A DNA stretch of 41,476 nucleotides from an uncultured Verrucomicrobiota bacterium (GTDB lineage: Bacteria; Verrucomicrobiota; Verrucomicrobiia; Limisphaerales; UBA9464). The stretch is from assembly GCA_903835555.1 (NCBI GenBank), contig CAILNN010000062.1, positions 1 through 41,476 on the forward strand, written 5' to 3'. The notes under the pieces were generated by a model. It ran no database searches, had not been told where the DNA came from, and was given only the letters and a program-made list of their open reading frames with translations. Below, piece after piece: positions 18,656 through 26,518 of the stretch (position 1 is its first letter; each line of letters starts with the position of its first letter). A program made the translations under genes and the position numbers.

Positions 18656-18737
18656 CGGAAAACGGTAGCGGCATCATTCAAAAATGCGAGCGATTACCGG
18701 CCTTTGCTTCCTGATTCCCCCGCTCTAGCTTCGGCAG

Positions 18738-19649
18738 GTGGCAACTTCCGTGCCGATAATTCAAAATCATTGGTCGTCGGTCGTCGACCATTCCCGCCGC
18801 TACCAGGACTTCACCTACGTTTACCCGGTCATCTCCCGCCGATCGCGCGGGCTTTCCATCGGCATAAATCTAAATCCGGATAAGCGATGCAACTTTGATT
18901 GCGTCTACTGCGAGGTCGATCGAACGATTCCCGGCAAAGCCACTCACGTCGATTTAGCTCAAGCCGCCGATGAACTTCGCTGGTTGGCCCGCCACGCAGT
19001 GACAGGCGGATTGGGGGAGGAAGAGAAGTTCCGGGAAGCGGGGGCTTTGACCTTGGAAATCCGTGATTTCGCTTTCAGCGGCGATGGCGAACCGACCATG
19101 GTGCCCAACTTCGATGCCTGTGTCGAAATGGCGGTCGGCGTGCGTCAGGAGCTTGGTTTAAGCGACACGCAGATTGTTTTGATCACCGATGCGGCAGGAT
19201 TGGATAAAGCGACGGTTCGCCGTGGCTTGGAGATCATGGATGCCAACCTCGGGGAAGTTTGGGCCAAGTTAGACGCAGGTACGGAGGGCTACTTTCGCCA
19301 GGTCAATCGGGGGTTCGTCTCGTTTAGCCGTATTCTCAGAAACCTCAACCTGACGGCACAGGCTCGACCGATTGTTATCCAAAGCCTTTTCCTCAAGGTC
19401 CATGGAGAGATGATGTCGGCGCTAGAGTTACGGTCCTATATCCAGCGACTTCAGGACATCTTGGCGGTCGGAGGTCAGATAAAGGAGGTCCACGCATACA
19501 CCATTGCCCGTCCGACGCCAGAAGCATGGGCGACCCGGTTGACGCTTGCCGAGCTCGAAAGTCTGGCGTCGATGGTGCGGAACGAGACCGGATTGCAGGT
19601 TTTGACCTGTGATTCGGGCTGTGTCGGAGGTGTAACGTTATTAAAATGA
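18738..19649 (+). CDS. Radical SAM protein
   Basis: 303 aa. The Fe-S cluster motif is C51-N-F-D-C55-V-Y-C58 (CX3CX2C), preceded by GLSIGINLNPDKR; further radical SAM features are FAFSGDGEPTMVPNF (GGE-like SAM-binding strand) and QSLFLKVHGEMM. Similar to the small uncharacterised wybutosine-synthesis-like radical SAM proteins (COG0731-type); substrate unknown. GTG at 18738 is the start that gives the conserved N-terminus HSRRYQDFTYVYPVISRRS. No partner gene is in the same transcript. A cluster of Cys near the C-terminus (LTCDSGCVGG) may bind an accessory metal. Confidence 0.9.
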   Translation: MATSVPIIQNHWSSVVDHSRRYQDFTYVYPVISRRSRGLSIGINLNPDKRCNFDCVYCEVDRTIPGKATHVDLAQAADELRWLARHAVTGGLGEEEKFREAGALTLEIRDFAFSGDGEPTMVPNFDACVEMAVGVRQELGLSDTQIVLITDAAGLDKATVRRGLEIMDANLGEVWAKLDAGTEGYFRQVNRGFVSFSRILRNLNLTAQARPIVIQSLFLKVHGEMMSALELRSYIQRLQDILAVGGQIKEVHAYTIARPTPEAWATRLTLAELESLASMVRNETGLQVLTCDSGCVGGVTLLK

Positions 19650-19687
19650 GTTCGGTCTACGAGCGCGTCGATGGTTATCCCGGACTC

Positions 19688-19795
19688 GCGCACACCCCGT
19701 TGGGGTTGAAAAATATCGCGGAGGTTTCCCGGGGTAGGCCCGCCGCCGGGCCAACCCCGGGCCTTGCTTCACGACCCCTTTGGGGTCGGAAGACA
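19688..19795. repeat. Palindromic repeat R2, copy b
   Basis: Same three-hairpin layout as copy a: ACCCC-GTT-GGGGT (19694-19706), nested CCCGGGGT (19728-19735)/ACCCCGGG (19754-19761) with inner GGCCCG/CGGGCC, and CGACCCC-TTT-GGGGTCG (19772-19788). Differences from copy a in the second and third stems are compensated on both arms. Lies between the convergent radical SAM and pheA genes. Confidence 0.88.
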
Positions 19796-19831
19796 TTGCG
19801 CCGGTAATGGGGGACTACGGGAGCGTTCGAA

Positions 19832-20893
19832 TCATTCGGCCTTCGGATAACTCCCAAGTACTTTTACGAAGCTGCAATGTTTTGAGAGTAGCTCGATGGC
19901 TTTGGCGACTGGGGGTTGGTCGCAATGGCCGTCGCAATCGACAAAGAAGAAGTACTCCCACGCGCGGCGTTTGCTGGGACGGGATTCTATCTTGGTCATA
20001 TTGATTTTGAATCGCCGAAATGGCGCAAGCGCCTTGTGCAAGGCACCAGCTTCATCCCGAATGCTGAACATCACGCTCGTTCGGTCATCGTCGCTTGGCG
20101 GGCTGCACTGACGGCCCAAGACGAGGAATCGGGTGGCGTTGGACGAATTATCCTGAATATCCCGCTCCAGTACCGGGACCCCATATTGCTCGGCAGCCAG
20201 GAATCCGGCGATAGCTCCGGTGCCTTTCTCTTTGGCAGCCAGTTCGGCCGAGCGGGCATTGGAGCTGGTTTCGACCAATTCCGCCTGTGGATAAACGCGG
20301 TGAATCCATCCCCGGCATTGGGCCAGCGTCTGGGGATGGACATAAAGTCGGCGGATGTCGGTCGGTTTTTCGTGACTAATCAGGCAATGGGAAATGCGGA
20401 GGACAATTTGCGATACAATTTTGAGGTCGCTATCGACAAACATGTCCAACGTGTGTGTGACCGCCCCTTCGGTTGAGTTTTCGACCGGTACGACACCGTA
20501 ATCGGCACGCAATTTAGCAACCTCATTGAAAACGTCGGTGATGGTCTTTTGCGGAGTGTAGTCCAAGCTCGCCCCAAATCGCTTGATCGCCGCCTCATGA
20601 GTGAAGGTCGCGACCGGCCCCAGGTAAGCGATGGTGAGGGTCTTTTCCAGCGACAGAGCGCTGGACATGATCTCGCGGTAGATCGCTTTCAAGCCATCAT
20701 TGGTGATCGGGCCGGGATTATTGCGAGTGACTTTCTCGAAAACCGCTTGTTCCCGATGGGGTGCATAGATTTCCTCGCCGGCCTTTAGCTTGATCGAACC
20801 GATCTCGAGTACGTGCCGGGTTCGTTCATTCAGCAGGCGGACGATTTCTCCATCCAATAAATCGATGGCTTGGCGATGCTCTTGCAGACTCAT
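19832..20893 (-). CDS. pheA: Bifunctional chorismate mutase / prephenate dehydratase
   Basis: 353 aa. Residues about 1-85 are an AroQ-type chorismate mutase (LQEHRQAIDLLDGEIVRLLNERTRHVLEIGSIK), about 90-270 prephenate dehydratase (YLGPVATFTHEAAIKRFG, GVVPVENSTEGAVTHTLD, and NATRFLVLG with the catalytic TRF), and about 275-353 an ACT domain with GALHKAL and KIESRPS. The ESRP motif is known to bind phenylalanine, so feedback inhibition is expected. Makes phenylpyruvate from chorismate. ATG at 20893 chosen; an upstream TTG (20938) adds 15 unlikely residues. Downstream of a methyltransferase gene by 60 bp on the same strand. Confidence 0.96.
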   Translation of the reverse strand: MSLQEHRQAIDLLDGEIVRLLNERTRHVLEIGSIKLKAGEEIYAPHREQAVFEKVTRNNPGPITNDGLKAIYREIMSSALSLEKTLTIAYLGPVATFTHEAAIKRFGASLDYTPQKTITDVFNEVAKLRADYGVVPVENSTEGAVTHTLDMFVDSDLKIVSQIVLRISHCLISHEKPTDIRRLYVHPQTLAQCRGWIHRVYPQAELVETSSNARSAELAAKEKGTGAIAGFLAAEQYGVPVLERDIQDNSSNATRFLVLGRQCSPPSDDDRTSVMFSIRDEAGALHKALAPFRRFKINMTKIESRPSKRRAWEYFFFVDCDGHCDQPPVAKAIELLSKHCSFVKVLGSYPKAE

Positions 20894-20953
20894 GCGGTCG
20901 GGAAGGATGACCCGAAATGAGCGGGAGGCGAAGCCCAAATCACTGCCTGCGCT

Positions 20954-21688
20954 TCAGGCCTTGGTCGCTTCGATATAAAGGGAGCCGGGCTTGTATTCCC
21001 CGCCTTTTTCATCTTGGTCAAGTCCGTAGGCCAACCAATCCGAGATGGCGCTTGTGTTGAATTCTTGACGTTGAATCTGGGCGAAACCGCACGTCCGAAG
21101 AAGATGTTCGAGATTAAATCGGTCGTACATCCATTGGTGGGTCTCGCCTCGCTGCCGGGCGTCGCCCAAAATCAAATTTTCTATTCGACGCCGAAGTGAG
21201 CCTTGCGTCGAGGTACCGCCAGCCTCGCGCCGCACGGCTTGTTCCAGAATCGGTTCGAGGGTCGCATCATGTTGAGCAATCACGGCAGAACCCTCCTTCT
21301 CGCATCGGTCAACATGCGCCAAGTAATTCCGACAATTACGCTCCATATCCGGAACTGCAATTCGAAGAATGCCACCTGGCTTTAAGACACGAAACGTTTC
21401 CCGAATAAACAAAGGGGCAATATCACGATCGATGTGTTCTAGCACATGAGAATGATAGGCATAATCGGCTGAGCCATCGGGAAATGGGATGCCCTTGGCA
21501 AGATTGTGCACGCGAATGTTCTTGGAAAGACTGCGGAAATGCTCCAGCCGATCTCCTTTCAACAGTAATGGAACAAAAAGTCGATAAATTGGGTTGGTCC
21601 GAATACGGAGCATGACTGACCAATCAATATTGACGACGCCTGGATGATCTGAGGTCTTCCATCCGCATCCGAGATTAAGAAATAACAT
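20954..21688 (-). CDS. Class I SAM-dependent methyltransferase
   Basis: 244 aa. The SAM-binding motif I is at the very N-terminus (LFLNLGCGWKTSDHPGVVNID), with LAKGIPFPDGSADYAYHSHVLEHI (motif II region) and RVLKPGGILRIAVPD (post-II/III), i.e. a Methyltransf_11-like fold. The C-terminal half (FNLEHLLRTCGFAQIQRQEFNTSAI) is typical of methyltransferases found in polysaccharide or glycan gene clusters, but no such cluster is here. Substrate unknown. The sequence looks somewhat more AT-rich than its neighbours, which could reflect transfer. In 21689-21964, upstream and divergent to the oxidoreductase, I see no gene. Confidence 0.88.
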   Translation of the reverse strand: MLFLNLGCGWKTSDHPGVVNIDWSVMLRIRTNPIYRLFVPLLLKGDRLEHFRSLSKNIRVHNLAKGIPFPDGSADYAYHSHVLEHIDRDIAPLFIRETFRVLKPGGILRIAVPDMERNCRNYLAHVDRCEKEGSAVIAQHDATLEPILEQAVRREAGGTSTQGSLRRRIENLILGDARQRGETHQWMYDRFNLEHLLRTCGFAQIQRQEFNTSAISDWLAYGLDQDEKGGEYKPGSLYIEATKA

Positions 21689-21964
21689 GTCAGGTCGATT
21701 ACCGTTTCGCGTCTACTGACCACCGCAGAATTTGAGGACAATACCACGTGGAGGTGGGAAATTCTCTCCCGCCCTTTTCCGAACTATATCGACCGTGCTT
21801 GTGAAGTCCATCGAAAACAAACCTGGACCCTGAGCCCAATTCCCGCCCATTCCTTGCAGATCGCGCTGAGGGAAAAGTCCCTTGGCGGTGCGCGATTCTT
21901 CAGCTCAATCGCGGATTCCGCTTCGCTATGGGCACCTAAGCTTATAGAGTCTAGTCCACCAGCA

Positions 21965-23038
21965 ATGAGAAAGAGCACTTGGAAAATCGCCGGTATAAAT
22001 TTCGATCACTTTCACATGGGGGACTTGCTGCGAATGGCATCCGAACATCCCGATGCCCAGATCGTTGGCATCAGTGATCTTCAGCCAGAGCGGATGCAAG
22101 AGGCCGTCCGAAATTTTGGCTTGACGCAAGGCCAAGTCTTCACCGATTACCGTGAATGCCTGGAAACCACCAAGCCTGACGTGGTGCTTCTATGCCCTGC
22201 GGCATCCCAGCATGGTGAATGGGTTAAGAAAATCGCGCCATACGGTGTTCACATCATGGTTGAAAAGCCATTTGCCGCCAGCCTTGACGAGGCGGATGAA
22301 ATGGCCGGTGCGTTACCGAAGGGCAAAACGTTGATGATCAATTGGCCGTCGCAATGGATGCCATCTCATCGGCGGGCTTACGATTTAATCAACGCTGGAA
22401 GAATTGGAGAAGTGCTGAATGTTTGGCATTTCGGTGGGAACCGGGGACCCCTGTGGCACGGAGCCGATAAGCTGGAAAAGACGGCTGCCCAAGTGGCCGC
22501 CGAGAAGCCGAATTCCTGGTTTTACAAGAAAGCCCATGGAGGAGGGTCACTCCTGGATTACCTCGGTTACGGAACAACCATGGGAACTTGGTTCCGTAAT
22601 GGACTGCGCCCATCCGAAGTAACCGCGATCACGGCAGGTGACCCTGGGCTGGAGGTGGACGAACATAGCATTGTGGTCGCCCGGTATGCGCAGGGGTTAT
22701 CCAAGTTTGAAACCCGCTGGGGCACCTTTACCGATCCGTGGACGATCCAACCTCAGCCTCGCTGCGGCTATATTATTTTGGGTTCCGAGGGCACGATCAG
22801 TTCCTACGATCACGACCACCTCGTAACGCTACAAACCCGGGAAAAGCCTGAACCGCATGCAGTTCCCGTGCCCGATTTGCAATCGCCAACGGCCAACCCA
22901 GTGCAGTATCTACTCCATTGTCTGGAAAATGAAATTCCCCTGGAGGGACCGGTGAGCTTGAAAATCAGCCGGATCGGTCAGGAGATTGTGGATGCAGCAG
23001 TCCGAAGCGCGAGTCTCAAGACGACGGTAAAATTGTAG
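21965..23038 (+). CDS. Gfo/Idh/MocA-family oxidoreductase
   Basis: 357 aa NAD(P)-dependent dehydrogenase-like protein. The Rossmann start is KIAGINFDHFHMGDLLRMASEHPDAQIVGISD, lacking the classical GxGxxG; MVEKPFAASLDEADEM carries the EKP motif whose Lys is the usual catalytic residue. The C-terminal half (HGGGSLLDYLGYGTTMGTWF, WTIQPQPRCGYIILGSEGTISSYDHD) is the substrate domain. Probably oxidises a sugar or cyclitol. ATG at 21965 starts exactly before the Rossmann strand; the in-frame ATG at 21854 adds 37 residues with no family match. Monocistronic; its 3' end faces the FHA gene across repeat R1 copy D. Confidence 0.9.
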   Translation: MRKSTWKIAGINFDHFHMGDLLRMASEHPDAQIVGISDLQPERMQEAVRNFGLTQGQVFTDYRECLETTKPDVVLLCPAASQHGEWVKKIAPYGVHIMVEKPFAASLDEADEMAGALPKGKTLMINWPSQWMPSHRRAYDLINAGRIGEVLNVWHFGGNRGPLWHGADKLEKTAAQVAAEKPNSWFYKKAHGGGSLLDYLGYGTTMGTWFRNGLRPSEVTAITAGDPGLEVDEHSIVVARYAQGLSKFETRWGTFTDPWTIQPQPRCGYIILGSEGTISSYDHDHLVTLQTREKPEPHAVPVPDLQSPTANPVQYLLHCLENEIPLEGPVSLKISRIGQEIVDAAVRSASLKTTVKL

Positions 23039-23142
23039 GTTTAGGCTTAGCGTTGCCATGCCTTTGGGAAGCCCCGTGGGGGGAGTGAAAGGAGAAGCGG
23101 GGTCCCGCCGCTGCTCCTCCCAAATGGTTTATTGGAGTTTCC

Positions 23143-23412
23143 GCTAAATCAGGGTGGCCTGTCGGAGTTGTTCAAACGGCTCTTCTGAAAGGCTCAGGCT
23201 CAACCTTTGACTAAGCGCCAAAGGGCTTACGGAATTCCCGTGCCTCGGCAACGCACAGTAGCGTCTTGGACTGCGGTTGTTCTGTACCGCTTTCGCCCTG
23301 GGCACCGGTCGGCCCCTTTAGCGAACTCTGGCGGACGTCCAATCCACGGCCTTTTCCAAGGCGCCAGAGGGCTGGCGCAGTCCAATACCTGGCGGACATT
23401 TACTTGCTCCAC
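23143..23412. repeat. Dispersed palindromic repeat R1, copy D (full length)
   Basis: The longest copy, about 270 bp. A 5' module starting GCTAAAT...GGCCTGTCGGAGTT, shared with copy E; left module GCGTCTTGGACTGCGGTTGT at 23261-23280; right module with the hairpin GCGCCAGAGGGCTGGCGC at 23361-23378 followed by AGTCCAATACCTGGCGGACA. Left GTCTTGGACTGC and right GCAGTCCAATAC are inverted complements with one mismatch. It occupies the junction between the convergent oxidoreductase and FHA genes; I see no gene in this gap. Confidence 0.88.
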
Positions 23413-23439
23413 TGGGGCGTGTTTCGGACCTATGATACC

Positions 23440-24075
23440 CTAACGGCTAAGGCTCATCTGGACCGTTTGGGTGAGCCGGGCAAAGAGTCCCTTTTTCTTG
23501 GGCTGGGTTAGACTCACACCTGGTATGGCCTCGCAGCGGGCGTTGCAATCAGGGCAAAACAACAAGGTGCCAGCGGTTCCGCCAGCCAATTTTGTCGAGC
23601 GGAGCGAGGATGCAGCGAAGTAACCTGGACATTTCACCACCGCTCCGCAGCCTCCCAAGGCCTGGTGGGTCGCAGGAAGTCCGGGGTTGCGGGAGCAGGC
23701 GAGCGTTCCATCGGACAAGGTTTGGACACATCCCGACGCTTGGGCGATTTTGGGGGCTGCCGCTGTTGGCACTTTAATTTCCACGGTTTCGCCTGTGAGG
23801 GCAAATTCTATCCCTCCAAATTGTAAGGAGTGACCTGGTTGTGCGACCGTATCAGTAATGGCTTCACCGTTTACTAACGTTCCGTTGGTTGATTTGAGAT
23901 CACGAATGCGGACTCCACCGCCATCCGGCATGATCGTCAACTCAGCATGAAAGCTGGAGACACTGGGATCGGTCAGGCAAATTTGATTCCCCGGATTGCG
24001 ACCCACCGTACAGACGCGCGAACACAGTTCGTAACGCGCGGTTGAATTTCCCGATTGGAGTATGTAGCGCACCAT
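23440..24075 (-). CDS. FHA-domain protein with Cys-rich C-terminal region
   Basis: 211 aa. Residues about 1-95 are a forkhead-associated domain: V-G25-R26-N, DPSVSSFHAEL (S-x-x-H43), and IRDLKSTN64-G65-TLVNGE, the phosphothreonine-binding loops. Residues 110-190 contain eight Cys, some paired (GCGAVVKC, CPDCNARC), probably a zinc-ribbon-like module. The tail is basic (KKKGLFARLTQTVQMSLSR). No transmembrane segment. FHA proteins read phosphorylation by Ser/Thr kinases, and a Hanks-type kinase is encoded in this window at 813, although far away. Specific partner unknown. Confidence 0.9.
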   Translation of the reverse strand: MVRYILQSGNSTARYELCSRVCTVGRNPGNQICLTDPSVSSFHAELTIMPDGGGVRIRDLKSTNGTLVNGEAITDTVAQPGHSLQFGGIEFALTGETVEIKVPTAAAPKIAQASGCVQTLSDGTLACSRNPGLPATHQALGGCGAVVKCPGYFAASSLRSTKLAGGTAGTLLFCPDCNARCEAIPGVSLTQPKKKGLFARLTQTVQMSLSR

Positions 24076-24131
24076 AAGGTTAAGGTCGTTTATTAAAGCC
24101 TATTTCTGAGCCACCCAAGCCATTAATCCGT

Positions 24132-24174
24132 CCCTGATCCACCCTGATCCATCCCTGATCCATCCCTCGTCCAT
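24132..24174. repeat. Short tandem repeat, four 10-11 bp units
   Basis: CCCTGATCCA, CCCTGATCCAT, CCCTGATCCAT and CCCTCGTCCAT in succession, in the 394-bp gap upstream of the FHA gene. A weaker related stretch (GATGGTCCAT) follows. No gene is supported in the gap (24076-24469); the rest holds the cytochrome terminator. Confidence 0.75.
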
Positions 24175-24382
24175 TGACGATCCGTTGATGGTCCATTGCC
24201 AAGCAATGCCGTTGATTATCGCCAAATGGTAGGAACTATCGATTGGAATCGGTTTGGCGAATTCCAAGGCTTTTTTCCCTACCATTTCCAACAATGCCGC
24301 ATTTGACGAATAACGAGTCGATTGTGTTCATTTTCCGATCCAATGAACGATTCTCGCCCCGTTTTCTTAGGGGCAAACAGGC

Positions 24383-24418
24383 AAAAAAACCCGAACGGGC
24401 GGACGCTCGAACGGGTCT
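24383..24418 (-). terminator. Rho-independent terminator of the cytochrome gene
   Basis: On the minus strand: ACCCGTTCGAGCG, short loop, CGCCCGTTCGGGT (10 of 13 pairs), followed by a seven-T run. It lies about 50 bp after the stop of the cytochrome c gene at 24470 and also isolates the FHA gene. Confidence 0.85.
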
Positions 24419-24469
24419 ACGAACTACCTATCGGTGAAAAATTGGCTCAGTAGCCAACCAATACCACCA

Positions 24470-24865
24470 TTACTTGTGGTCGTCTTTGGGCTTGAAATCA
24501 GAATGACAGGCCTTGCAGTTCACTGCTTCCTTGAATTGGTCCAGTGCCCCTGGCTTTCCGGCTTCCAAGGCCTTGGCCGAAGCGAGCAGCGCGGTCGCTT
24601 TTTTCTTCCAGATGGCGACATCCCCTTGGGGAGGGTCATTCAGCGGGAGGGAGGTATAGTACTCCACCATCTTCTTGAAGTCGGCGGGTGTACCACCACC
24701 ATCGGCGACCTTCTTGCCCAAGGATTCTTTGCCTTTGTGGATGGCTTCCATGATTTCCTTGGTGGTGTATTTGGGTTTCGGAGCGGCCCACAGGGTGAGA
24801 GGGGCCAGACTGGCAGCAGCCACGGCACCCACGACGATTTGGACGGCGATTGCGCGATGCTTCAT
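24470..24865 (-). CDS. Small periplasmic cytochrome c (C-terminal CxxCH)
   Basis: 131 aa with signal peptide (MKHRAIAVQIVVGAVAAASLAPLTLWAA). The single heme motif NCKACH lies close to the C-terminus after predicted helices (KEIMEAIHKGKESLGKK, DFKKMVEYYTSL, IWKKKATALLASAKALEAG), as in class II (c-prime-like) four-helix cytochromes, or the small cytochrome family of Verrucomicrobia and Planctomycetes. It carries electrons in the periplasm; partner unknown. ATG at 24865 preferred to 24898 because it starts the signal peptide. Followed by a strong terminator. Confidence 0.87.
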   Translation of the reverse strand: MKHRAIAVQIVVGAVAAASLAPLTLWAAPKPKYTTKEIMEAIHKGKESLGKKVADGGGTPADFKKMVEYYTSLPLNDPPQGDVAIWKKKATALLASAKALEAGKPGALDQFKEAVNCKACHSDFKPKDDHK

Positions 24866-24979
24866 AGGAGAATGTTGGCGATTACGAACAACGGCCAAGC
24901 TGAATTCTTATTCGCTGGCCGGAAGCCGATAGTGCAGAAAAAGCGGGTGCGTCGGCAAGTCTGAAGGCTACCGATCCAA

Positions 24980-26332
24980 TCAGGGACTCGCAGGAGCTCG
25001 TCCCTCCGATAGGGGGGTTGAAAGGTCGGGAAGTCGGACCGTGCCGCACCAAATCCCAACGACCGCAACGACAATCGCAAGTCCCCAAAAAATCAAGTGA
25101 TAGGAATGTGTTTGCTCGTGCAGGGCAGCGAAGACAATCGGCCCAACGGCTGAGGCCAGCACGGTCATGGCTTGAGCGGCTCCCTGGATCATACCGACGT
25201 GCTTCGGACCGTAGGCGCGTCCCCAGATAGCGAAAAACAAGACCATGACGAAACCGCCGGCGAGCCCCATAACGGCAGATTGGGCGTATAATTGGGGGCG
25301 ATTGTGCACATAGAGAAATGCCACCAAGCTGGCTGCCATCAATCCCATGGTTACCGACATGAGCTTGGTCAATGCGAATCGCCCAGCCAGCCAGCCGGCC
25401 AGGAAGTTCCCACATAAACTCGCGAAAGCCGTAACGCCCAGCGCAATGCCATAATCGTCCACATTAAATCCCCATTCAACGAAGATGGCTTCATTGAAAA
25501 GGCCGACCCCCGCAGAAATGAGGGCATAAAGAGCTGAACCAAACGCCATGGCCCAAAATGCCGAGGAACGAAGGGCTTGAGTCAAGGTCCACGAAAGGGG
25601 CGTAGGGGCGTCGGTGGCAGCGGAAGATTCCGGTTCGCGAACAAGGCCACAGCTTTCTGGACCACGCCGAAGAACAATCGCCGACATCGGCGCCAGAATC
25701 AAAATCAATGACCAACCCACACCAGTCCAAAGGGTTCGCCATCCCTCGGACTTACGCACTTGGATGGCGACCTGGAAAGCCACGGCAAAGAGGACACTCA
25801 AAACGATGGAATAGACCGCCATTGCGAGGGGCAAACGACGCGCAAACCACCGGGGAATAATGCTCAGGCTGGCAACCGAAAGGGCGCTTTGTCCTAACGC
25901 CCGAGAAAGGGTTAGGAGCACGGCCAGCGCAGCGACGTCATGGACCCGAGCTAGGGAAATCGAAACCGCCCCGAGTGACACGGTCAAAAACGCCGTGATG
26001 AACCGAACGCCATGGCGGTCAATCAGTTGCCCCAGACCAATCGCAGCCAGTGCACCGATCAGTGTAGCCCAAAGCGAAATTGTAGCATATTCGCTTGGTG
26101 TCAGGTGAAAGTCAGCCAAGAGCGATTCGGTGATGATCCCGATCGCCTGCGTGCGCCCCGGAAAGGTGCCGACCATGGCCAGTGCGGCCACAAGAACTTG
26201 CATCCACGGAATTAATCCGGGAAATGGTCGTATCCATGCAGGCAACCGAGGAACCTTGGCTTCTTCGTTCACCTCGGGAACATAAGAGCGCGAGCGGCCA
26301 AGTACTAGCTTGAACCATTTTCGACATCGCAT
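24980..26332 (-). CDS. MFS transporter
   Basis: About 450 aa with twelve predicted membrane segments. Typical features: SLWATLIGALAAIGLGQLIDRHGVRFI (motif A between TM2 and TM3), ALGQSALSVASLSIIPRWFARR, a central loop after APMSAIVLRRGPESCGLV, and GNFLAGWLAGRFALTKLMSV in the second half. Similar to the oxalate:formate-antiporter-like MFS group. Substrate unknown. ATG at 26332 chosen; the frame runs open to 26431 but the extra residues are not membrane-like. Separated by 114 bp from the cytochrome gene. Confidence 0.87.
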   Translation of the reverse strand: MRCRKWFKLVLGRSRSYVPEVNEEAKVPRLPAWIRPFPGLIPWMQVLVAALAMVGTFPGRTQAIGIITESLLADFHLTPSEYATISLWATLIGALAAIGLGQLIDRHGVRFITAFLTVSLGAVSISLARVHDVAALAVLLTLSRALGQSALSVASLSIIPRWFARRLPLAMAVYSIVLSVLFAVAFQVAIQVRKSEGWRTLWTGVGWSLILILAPMSAIVLRRGPESCGLVREPESSAATDAPTPLSWTLTQALRSSAFWAMAFGSALYALISAGVGLFNEAIFVEWGFNVDDYGIALGVTAFASLCGNFLAGWLAGRFALTKLMSVTMGLMAASLVAFLYVHNRPQLYAQSAVMGLAGGFVMVLFFAIWGRAYGPKHVGMIQGAAQAMTVLASAVGPIVFAALHEQTHSYHLIFWGLAIVVAVVGIWCGTVRLPDLSTPLSEGRAPASP

Positions 26333-26518
26333 CGCGACCAAATTGATGTAAAGTGGTTTTCTGGAAATGATTTCCACCCGGCCTGATAAACGCCGACGCT
26401 GGGACGCCAGGGGGCGTTGCGTCGCACTCACAGCAGGCGATTGTCACCAACTAGGACCGGGATCGCTTGAGCCGGCACGAACGAAAGTATCCTTTTGAAA
26501 GGCGATTGTTTCGGAGCT

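Noticed and set aside
24132..24174. Possible CRISPR-like or iteron array
   Set aside because: Units are only 10-11 bp with no spacers, four copies, no cas or rep gene nearby.
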